Shown here: piece by piece, positions 1 through 4,086 of the stretch
How positions within the stretch are numbered: position 1 is the first letter of the stretch
Layout: every line of letters begins with the position of its first letter
Assembly (NCBI GenBank): GCA_025350945.1
Contig: JANXWW010000004.1
Span: forward strand, 1 to 7,449
Source of the DNA: Burkholderiales bacterium
GTDB taxonomy: Bacteria > Pseudomonadota > Gammaproteobacteria > Burkholderiales > Usitatibacteraceae
DNA length: 7,449 nucleotides
Direction of reading: 5' to 3'
Translations under genes and position numbers: made by a program
The notes under the pieces: generated by a model
Told to the model about the DNA's origin: nothing
What the model saw: only the letters and a program-made list of their open reading frames with translations
Database searches by the model: none

Positions 1-197
1 GCCTCATCGTGAGTCACGTCGATGGCGTTGATGCGATGACATTGAAGATTGAAATGACCCCGCACACGGCGGCCGCAACGGGGGTTTTCGAATCGATTCG
101 CGACATCACCAAACTGCGCGGCGAGATTGAATGCGTCGCGCTGAATTCGTTGCCGAATGACGGCAAAGTGATTGAGGACGTTCGCACAGTGGCGTAG
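1..197 (+). CDS. C-terminal end of a phenylacetate-CoA ligase-like AMP-forming acyl-CoA synthetase (5' partial)
   Basis: The frame is open from the left edge (first whole codon at 3) to a TAG at 195-197, giving about 64 residues. The visible part matches the small C-terminal lid domain of PaaK-type adenylate-forming ligases, which activate an aryl or acyl acid with ATP and load it onto CoA in the cytoplasm. Recognisable elements are the strand around VDAMTLKIEM, a helix running into ITKLRGEIECV, and the closing segment LPNDGKVIEDVR. The PNDGK stretch carries the conserved lysine region of this lid domain. The protein ends where family members usually end, so the 3' end looks intact. The substrate cannot be told because the large N-terminal domain is outside the window. 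The assignment rests on remembered family patterns, not a search. Confidence 0.72.
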   Translation, partial: LIVSHVDGVDAMTLKIEMTPHTAAATGVFESIRDITKLRGEIECVALNSLPNDGKVIEDVRTVA

Positions 198-402
198 ATT
201 TTCTGCACAACGGGGTGTGCGCCGCATCACGCTTAAAGTCGCCAATAGCAGCGCACTTTCATGGCAAATAGCCTGGAGAGCCTCGCCGATGCTAGGTTCG
301 CAAGCCGGGGTCAATTCTTTCACCATCATATTCTCCAAGCAACAAGCAAGGCCTGACTCATGTGGTTCATGACCCCTGCGGTTCAATACGCAGTCGATGC
401 GT

Positions 403-432
403 TTGACAGACAAGTGAGGTACTCGATACATT
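403..432 (+). promoter_or_regulatory. Candidate sigma70 promoter reading into the cassette cluster
   Basis: A perfect -35 hexamer TTGACA (403-408) is followed by an 18-base spacer and TACATT (427-432), which matches 4 of 6 positions of TATAAT. Transcription would start near 440, about 60 bases before the first cassette gene. The position just outside the first recombination half-site is where an integron cassette promoter (Pc) is expected. The call is by motif only. Confidence 0.5.
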
Positions 433-467
433 GTCTCAGTCTGGGCTTACAATACTGTCCCCGCGTG

Positions 468-489
468 CTGCTTAGCTCGAACGTTAACC
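468..489 (+). other. Right half of an integron recombination site (attI-like or truncated attC)
   Basis: The sequence GCTTAGCTCGAAC followed by GTTAACC (483-489) has the form of an attC right side: an L' box with CTTA and TCGAAC, then an R' core beginning GTT. The core differs from GTTRRRY only at its sixth base. I found no matching R'' or L'' partner upstream, so it is either a single-core attI-type site or an attC that lost its left half. The first cassette gene begins 10 bases after it. Confidence 0.6.
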
Positions 490-499
490 CTCTTCAACC

Positions 500-1246
500 A
501 TGCGCACACCCTCTATCCTGACTGTTCTGGCCCTGCTGACAACTCCTTTGGCTTGCGCTCAAGACGCTACGCTATCGCCATATACTGCAGCCGGAATTCC
601 CGCTGTAACTCGCGAATGGACCGGGGCTGACTACACCCAAGCCTTCCGAGTTCTATCCGCAGGCTCCGTAACGCTTCCTCGCTTTTCAGACAGGCACGGC
701 ACGGTACTTCTGGATCGAATCACGTCTACCGACAATTTTTCGTTCCATCGTAATCGTTCCTTGCCAATACAGTCGCGCCTACATGACCACGTCGCGCTTC
801 TACAGAGTGTGAACTCGCTATTAAAATTGTATTCCGTAAAATCCGTCACTGACACTGCCTCTTCCAAACCGGAACTCGCATCTTTGCTTGCATTTCTTCT
901 CCGTGTTTCTGCTGTTGGTCTGGACCTGACCGATGAGTTTCTTCCGACCATTCCCAGGGACGACAAATATGCCACGAGGATAGACGGCCTAAAGACCATG
1001 AAATCCGGTCTGACGACTATGTTCGTAGGTGCCGAGGTTTCGCTAACCGAGCGCAACGGTTTTTCGCCTAAAGACAGGTCGCTGCTCCTAGAAGCGATGG
1101 CTGCTACCTTGCCGACCGTGAAGCGGGCTTTTGCCTCCGACTACAAGGTTGAGCTTCAGCAAAAGCTCAAGACTGACCGAGCGAAATTCACCGGGTCAAA
1201 TGATGTCCTTCGCATCGACGCCATGATCCGTGAGCTCGGTGGCTAA
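500..1246 (+). CDS. Cassette 1: exported hypothetical protein, 248 residues
   Basis: I do not recognise a family. The first 20 residues look like a Sec signal peptide: basic MR, a hydrophobic stretch over about residues 5-17, then LACA followed by QD, giving an AxA-type cleavage after Ala20. Cys19 is not in a good lipobox because Pro occupies the -3 position, so a lipoprotein is less likely. The mature part is predicted soluble, rich in Leu, Ser and Thr, with Lys/Arg-rich C-terminal helices (around residues 190-245) and no further membrane segment. The ATG at 500 lies 10 bases after the GTTAACC core, the normal cassette arrangement, with no clear Shine-Dalgarno. The stop TAA at 1244-1246 falls inside the R'' box of the next site. 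It is the first cassette, closest to the candidate promoter, so it should be the best expressed. A periplasmic or secreted accessory role is inferred from the signal peptide only. Confidence 0.8.
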   Translation: MRTPSILTVLALLTTPLACAQDATLSPYTAAGIPAVTREWTGADYTQAFRVLSAGSVTLPRFSDRHGTVLLDRITSTDNFSFHRNRSLPIQSRLHDHVALLQSVNSLLKLYSVKSVTDTASSKPELASLLAFLLRVSAVGLDLTDEFLPTIPRDDKYATRIDGLKTMKSGLTTMFVGAEVSLTERNGFSPKDRSLLLEAMAATLPTVKRAFASDYKVELQQKLKTDRAKFTGSNDVLRIDAMIRELGG

Positions 1247-1278
1247 CCTGGCGCTCAATCTGGCATTCAATGGTAGAC
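1241..1278 (+). other. Decayed attC site after cassette 1
   Basis: A good R'' box GGCTAAC (1241-1247) contains the stop codon of cassette 1, and an L''-like GCGCTCAATC follows. The right part, TTCAATGGTAGACC, aligns with the right end of the complete attC at 1836-1899, but the core reads GGTAGAC instead of GTTAGAC, which breaks the essential GTT. The central palindrome is missing, leaving only 38 bases. A 12-base imperfect direct repeat (CTGGCGCTCAAT and CTGGCATTCAAT, 10 of 12 identical) occupies the middle. Confidence 0.6.
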
Positions 1279-1426
1279 CCCTAGATGTACCGTAAGTGCG
1301 ACGAGCCATGAGGGCCGTACGGTGTTGTTATCCTATATTGTTACGCAAAAACGAATCGTGCGAAAAGAAGCAAAATTCAATAAACGCCTAAATCTCGCAA
1401 TCGATATGTGTTGCAATCCACAGCCT

Positions 1427-1441
1427 CAGGACACAGTCCTG
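1427..1441 (+). promoter_or_regulatory. Small perfect stem-loop in the leader of the VOC gene
   Basis: CAGGAC and GTCCTG form a 6-bp stem around an ACA loop, ending 43 bases before the VOC start codon and 32 bases before its ribosome site. No T-run follows, so it is not an intrinsic terminator. It may be an mRNA structure or a protein-binding dyad. Confidence 0.35.
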
Positions 1442-1484
1442 CAGCATGCTTTCGCCTTGTTGTTCATCCATACAGGAGTAATCC

Positions 1485-1841
1485 ATGTCAGGAACTGTCA
1501 CACACATCGAGATTGGCAGCGCTACTGGTGCCAAGTCGCCGAGCTTTTTCACAAAGCTCTTCGGCTGGACTTTCGAATCTTGGGGAGAAGCCGGAGGAGT
1601 TTTCAGTACTCCAGCTTGCAACGTGGGTTTGCAGGCCAACGATCCAACTCCTCAGATGATCGTCTATTTCTCGGTAACGAACATTGAGCAGGCAGCGAAG
1701 CAGGTGGTCGAGCTTGGCGGGGCTGCCGGAGACATCAGTGCCGAGGAAACAGGGTTTGGCCGTTTCTGCACATGTAAAGATCCGGAAGGTGTTGCTTTCG
1801 GTCTGCATCAGAAAGCGGGCGCCCAGCGCAGTGATGCCTAA
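1485..1841 (+). CDS. Cassette 2: VOC-superfamily (glyoxalase/bleomycin-resistance fold) protein
   Basis: This 118-residue protein is a single VOC module of two beta-alpha-beta-beta-beta units, normally active as a cytoplasmic dimer with a metal site. The first strand THIEIG (residues 6-11) carries His7 and Glu9, followed by the typical helix FFTKLFGWTFESW (21-33). The second half begins around IVYFSV and ends with GRFCTCKDPEGVAFGLHQ, the usual VOC closing strands. Closely similar small VOC proteins are often annotated as glyoxalase or hydroxylase family, and the substrate cannot be read from sequence. The start at 1485 is set by AGGAG at 1474-1478 with 6-base spacing, the only strong ribosome site in the array. 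Its last codon and stop lie inside the attC that follows. The upstream 206 bases (1279-1484) hold a perfect 6-bp stem-loop at 1427-1441, so this gene may carry its own leader or promoter. Confidence 0.88.
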   Translation: MSGTVTHIEIGSATGAKSPSFFTKLFGWTFESWGEAGGVFSTPACNVGLQANDPTPQMIVYFSVTNIEQAAKQVVELGGAAGDISAEETGFGRFCTCKDPEGVAFGLHQKAGAQRSDA

Positions 1842-1899
1842 CCCCTTGCTCAAGCCTAACCTGCCTGCATCCGCGGGCAGGTTAGCTCAAATGTTAGGC
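1836..1899 (+). repeat. Complete attC recombination site, 64 bp
   Basis: R'' is GCCTAAC (1836-1842) and R' is GTTAGGC (1893-1899), exact complements. Between them CTTGCTCAAGC forms the left arm, a 10-bp stem CTAACCTGCC / GGCAGGTTAG encloses a short loop, and GCTCAAAT forms the right arm. The site recombines as a folded bottom-strand hairpin recognised by IntI, with cutting in the GTT of R'. The VOC stop codon lies in R''. It marks the 3' end of cassette 2. Confidence 0.93.
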
Positions 1900-1907
1900 C
1901 TTTAAAT

Positions 1908-2129
1908 ATGCGTACAAGTCTGAGAAAGAAGATAGTTGATGTTTGCGACACCAAGATTAGAGAGAAAAGTGCGAGTGTCGGCTTGTCCTTCTACGCATTT
2001 TTTTCCAACAAAAATAACAATCCAGAGCTCTTAATGGAGGTCGCGAAATGGTGGATTCAAACGCATCAATTGGATCACTTCGAGAAAGCAGTGAGAATCA
2101 AGCAATTGGTAGAGCAAGAGCCTCCTTAG
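1908..2129 (+). CDS. Cassette 3: small hypothetical protein, 73 residues
   Basis: The family is not recognised. The product is short, soluble and slightly basic, with a basic N-terminal helix (residues 1-20), a central stretch VGLSFYAFFSNKNNNPELLM, a Trp pair in AKWWIQTH, and a Glu/Lys-rich C-terminal helix. It looks like a compact helical protein with no signal peptide or membrane segment. The ATG at 1908 starts 8 bases after the R' box of the preceding attC, typical for a cassette, and has no Shine-Dalgarno. The gene is visibly more AT-rich than the cassette that follows, which fits an independent origin. Unlike its neighbours, its stop codon lies 49 bases before its own attC. Small orphan proteins of this size are common integron cargo; some are toxins, antitoxins or phage-defence factors, but nothing here selects among these. 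Confidence 0.7.
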   Translation: MRTSLRKKIVDVCDTKIREKSASVGLSFYAFFSNKNNNPELLMEVAKWWIQTHQLDHFEKAVRIKQLVEQEPP

Positions 2130-2178
2130 GCATGACATTCAAGGACGTTTTCCCGGCTTATCTTAGCCCTCGCACGAG

Positions 2179-2238
2179 GCCTAACAATTCGTTCAAGCCG
2201 ACGCCGCTTCGTGGCGCGGCTTAATGCAAGCGTTAGGC
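2179..2238 (+). repeat. Complete attC recombination site, 60 bp (aadA-like type)
   Basis: R'' is GCCTAAC (2179-2185) and R' is GTTAGGC (2232-2238), exact complements. The inner arms AATTCGTTCAAGCCG and CGGCTTAATGCAAGC pair with the extra-helical base typical of attC, and GCCGC / GCGGC forms the apical stem. From memory, it closely resembles the 60-base elements of aadA-type cassettes in class 1 integrons. This is the attC least likely to have decayed in the cluster. It marks the 3' end of cassette 3. Confidence 0.95.
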
Positions 2239-2244
2239 ATCGCA

Positions 2245-2862
2245 ATGCAACGCCTCCAGTGCTCCCGATGTGGAGCCTCTATTCATCCGGACACGGCCGC
2301 TCGCAACGGCGGACTTTGCATGCCGTGCGTTCGCGGGAACCGGCTCTCGACCGAAGAACGGACCAGGCTGCTCAAGGAGGCGCGCGAAGCACGAGAAGCC
2401 GTGTATGCATCACCTGAGTACAAGTACTGGACCGCTCTTGTTGCCAAGGTCTATGACGAACCGAATGGATTTGCCAAGCTCCCGCACCCGGAGCGCCTCT
2501 ACTACTTGGTCAACGTCTTCAGCGGCGAGGTGCACAACGGCGGCTTCGATCAGTTCTTCACCAACTCAAGCGGTGCGCACTATGCCGATACGGTTGCCGC
2601 GCTGGAAGAAGTCGGAGCGCGCCAGTCGCTCTCGCTGCTATTCGAGGCCAAGGCCATACTGTTTGCTAGCAACGACGTCCCCGTTGATCGAACCGCACGC
2701 TGCGAGATGATGCCCACTTGGGAAGAGGCCCACCCCGACTACGACACCGCGCACGAGGCGTTGAACTCCGTTGATAAGCGCTTCTATGCAGACCCAGACA
2801 ACCTCGGCCAGACCCTTGAGAACCTGGCCCACACTAACGGACTGTACGCTAGCGATCTCTAA
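2245..2862 (+). CDS. Cassette 4: zinc-ribbon plus DMP19/DUF4375 protein
   Basis: This 205-residue cytoplasmic protein has two parts. Residues 6-28 hold two CxxC pairs (Cys6, Cys9, Cys25, Cys28), a probable zinc ribbon, followed by a basic, Arg-rich helix to about residue 52. Residues 57-205 match the DMP19 (DUF4375) family: LYYLVNVFSGEVHNGGFDQF leads into the hallmark NGGFDQFFTNSSG at 98-110. In Neisseria, DMP19 is a dimeric DNA-mimic protein that blocks a DNA-binding regulator. Here the DMP19 part is strongly acidic (I count 23 Asp/Glu against 10 Lys/Arg), consistent with DNA mimicry, though that function is inferred. The ATG at 2245 is chosen because it lies just after the R' box; the upstream in-frame ATG at 2224 is inside attC. 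The stop codon falls in the R'' box of a truncated attC. Confidence 0.85.
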   Translation: MQRLQCSRCGASIHPDTAARNGGLCMPCVRGNRLSTEERTRLLKEAREAREAVYASPEYKYWTALVAKVYDEPNGFAKLPHPERLYYLVNVFSGEVHNGGFDQFFTNSSGAHYADTVAALEEVGARQSLSLLFEAKAILFASNDVPVDRTARCEMMPTWEEAHPDYDTAHEALNSVDKRFYADPDNLGQTLENLAHTNGLYASDL

Positions 2863-2876
2863 CCCCTTGCTCGAGC
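2857..2876 (+). other. Left half of an attC site at the array's right boundary
   Basis: CTCTAAC (2857-2863) is an R'' box containing the cassette 4 stop codon. The next bases, CCCTTGCTCGAGC, differ from the left arm of the complete attC at 1836-1899 by one base. The match then stops, and no R' core follows before the end of the iron-transport ATPase gene 26 bases away. The site appears truncated, marking the junction between cassette DNA and chromosome. Confidence 0.72.
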
Positions 2877-2901
2877 TGATCCAGCGATACCTCGTACCTT
2901 T

Positions 2902-3957
2902 TTACACCACCGGAAACGCCACCACGTGATCGATTTCCAGCTTGATGCCAATCTTTTGCCCGATCTCGTGATTGTGGTGCGAGGGCACCAGCGATAGCAC
3001 TTTGGCACCACTGGGCAGGCGCAGCGTGTATAAAATTTCCGCGCCGCGAAACGCTTTGTGTACGACTTCGGCCTGCGCGTGGCTGGCATCATCATGCAGA
3101 ATATCGTCGGGCCGCACCAGCACATCGGCGTAGGCACCATTGTGCAATTTGCCGAGCGGCAGATTGGTCGTCAGCATCGGGCCGAGTTCGGTATCAATAT
3201 GGCCATCATGGCGCGCGCGGCCGCGCAGTAGCACGCCCTGGCCAACGAAGTCAGCGACAAATTTTGTTGCAGGGCGGTGATACAAATTGTAGGCGGTGTC
3301 CCACTGCTCAATTTTGCCGTGATTCATAACGCCGATTTTGTCGGCGATTGAAAACGCTTCGTATTGATCGTGCGTGACCAGCAATGCGGGTGTTGAAAGT
3401 TGGCGCAATAGTGCGCGTACTTCGAGCCCCAGTTTTTCACGCAGCTCGACATCCAGATTCGAGAATGGCTCATCCAGCAGCAACAGTTTTGGCCGCGGTG
3501 CGAGTGCACGGGCGAGGGCGACGCGCTGACGTTGGCCGCCGGAAATTTCATGCGGAAATTTTTTCGCCTCTTGCGCGAGGTCGACGAGATCAATCATTTC
3601 GTTTACGCGCTGCGATTTTTGCGCGGATGAAAGCGCGCGCAAGCCAAACCCTATATTTTTTTCAACCGATAGATGCGGAAACAGGGCGTAGTCCTGAAAC
3701 ACAACGCCGATGTTTCGTTGCTCGGCGGGCATCGCGAATTGTTGATTGGCGAGGCGCTCTGCTTTAAGATAAATCTCGCCTGCATCTGGTTTTTCAAATC
3801 CCGCAATAAGCCGAAGCAGGGTGGTTTTGCCGCAGCCGCTGGGCCCGAGCAAACAACCGATTTCACCGTCGCTGACGAAGAACGATAAATGCTCGCAAAC
3901 GCGCGTGCCGTCAGCATAGGAGAACGCGATATCACGAATGTCCAGATAATTTGCCAT
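2902..3957 (-). CDS. fbpC: Ferric iron ABC transporter ATP-binding protein (FbpC-type)
   Basis: This 351-residue ATPase powers Fe3+ import from the cytoplasmic face of the inner membrane. All nucleotide-binding motifs are present in order: Walker A GPSGCGKTT (38-46), Q-loop Gln88 in VVFQDYALFPHLSV, signature ISGGQRQRVALARAL (138-152), Walker B LLLLDEPFSNLD (158-169) with catalytic Glu163, and the H-loop His196 in VTHDQYE. A C-terminal regulatory domain (about 240-351) contains VRPDDI, as in the FbpC/PotA group. Full length is normal for the family. The ATG at 3957 is preferred over an in-frame TTG at 3963. There is no Shine-Dalgarno, and a TATAAT lies 6 bases upstream, suggesting a leaderless or nearly leaderless message. 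The gene is divergent from the binding-protein gene, shares its Fur-box region, and ends pointing into the cassette array without a clear terminator. Confidence 0.93.
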   Translation of the reverse strand: MANYLDIRDIAFSYADGTRVCEHLSFFVSDGEIGCLLGPSGCGKTTLLRLIAGFEKPDAGEIYLKAERLANQQFAMPAEQRNIGVVFQDYALFPHLSVEKNIGFGLRALSSAQKSQRVNEMIDLVDLAQEAKKFPHEISGGQRQRVALARALAPRPKLLLLDEPFSNLDVELREKLGLEVRALLRQLSTPALLVTHDQYEAFSIADKIGVMNHGKIEQWDTAYNLYHRPATKFVADFVGQGVLLRGRARHDGHIDTELGPMLTTNLPLGKLHNGAYADVLVRPDDILHDDASHAQAEVVHKAFRGAEILYTLRLPSGAKVLSLVPSHHNHEIGQKIGIKLEIDHVVAFPVV

Positions 3958-3962
3958 GAACA

Positions 3963-3968
3963 ATTATA
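3963..3968 (-). promoter_or_regulatory. -10 element of the fbpC promoter
   Basis: On the minus strand this is a perfect TATAAT, 5 bases upstream of the fbpC ATG at 3957. A start site 6-7 bases downstream would fall at or next to the ATG. No good -35 hexamer is seen at 16-18 bases. The Fur box lies about 30-50 bases further upstream, where bound Fur could block the polymerase. Confidence 0.45.
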
Positions 3969-3994
3969 AATCAGCTTATGCAAATGCATTTCGC

Positions 3995-4024
3995 TTGACT
4001 AATGAGAATCATTCGCATTACAGT
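3995..4024 (+). promoter_or_regulatory. fbpA promoter with Fur site in the spacer
   Basis: The -35 TTGACT (3995-4000, 5 of 6) and the -10 TACAGT (4019-4024, 4 of 6) are separated by 18 bases, and the Fur box fills almost the whole spacer. Occupation of that box would directly exclude RNA polymerase. Transcription would start near 4031, leaving a leader of about 56 bases. Confidence 0.6.
3998..4016. promoter_or_regulatory. Fur box between fbpC and fbpA
   Basis: ACTAATGAGAATCATTCGC matches 14 of 19 positions of the Fur consensus GATAATGATAATCATTATC, including the central AATGA and AATCATT. It lies in the divergent region between the ATPase and binding-protein genes and overlaps the fbpA promoter. 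Fur with Fe2+ would repress both genes when iron is plentiful. Confidence 0.8.
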
Positions 4025-4086
4025 GTGGATCTGACATTGCTTTGTCACTCCCTTAATTATTTTTACCTGCACTGAGGAATTTGCAT

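Larger units (their letters stand above)
198..499. other. Gene-free stretch between the ligase gene and the cassette cluster
   Basis: I see no convincing gene in these roughly 300 bases. A plus-strand ORF at 172-372 has no family resemblance or ribosome site. A minus-strand frame from 326 has a ribosome-site-like GGAG but continues antisense through the ligase gene. No integrase remnant was recognised on either strand. The stretch holds an inverted repeat (AGACAA at 408-413 with TTGTCT at 431-436, 17-base loop), a TTGACA promoter and an integron-type half-site, listed separately. Confidence 0.6.
468..2876 (+). mobile_element. Integron gene-cassette cluster without a visible integrase (CALIN-like or truncated chromosomal integron)
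   Basis: Four genes in the same orientation are separated by attC-type recombination sites. Two complete attC sites (1836-1899, 2179-2238) have matching 7-base GCCTAAC and GTTAGGC ends around an imperfect palindrome. A decayed site lies at 1241-1278, and half-sites lie at 468-489 and 2857-2876. Spacing is cassette-like: the ATG of genes 1, 3 and 4 starts 10, 8 and 6 bases after the preceding R' box, and genes 1, 2 and 4 have their stop codons inside the R'' box. No intI-like gene is present in the window; one may lie outside it. The flanks are ordinary chromosomal genes. Clusters of this kind are known as remnants of sedentary chromosomal integrons, or as products of cassette insertion away from an integrase. 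Confidence 0.88.

Noticed and set aside
408..436. Inverted repeat AGACAA/TTGTCT as a terminator of the ligase gene
   Set aside because: The stem is only 6 bp with a 17-base loop and no T-run, it lies more than 200 bases past the stop, and it overlaps the candidate promoter.
631..1056. Minus-strand ORF of 141 codons
   Set aside because: It lies wholly antisense to the cassette 1 gene, which has a signal peptide and correct cassette boundaries on the plus strand. Its composition is Arg/Ser-rich shadow-like and no ribosome site was seen.
1322..1687. Plus-strand ORF of 121 codons overlapping the VOC gene
   Set aside because: It overlaps the VOC gene in another frame. The VOC frame has family motifs and a well-placed ribosome site, and this ORF has neither.
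1488..1853. Minus-strand ORF of 121 codons across the VOC gene and attC
   Set aside because: It is antisense to a recognisable VOC gene, begins inside an attC site and resembles no family.
2224..2244. Upstream ATG start for the cassette 4 gene
   Set aside because: This ATG lies inside the attC hairpin and would put recombination-site residues on the protein. The ATG at 2245 is just after R' and directly precedes the zinc ribbon.
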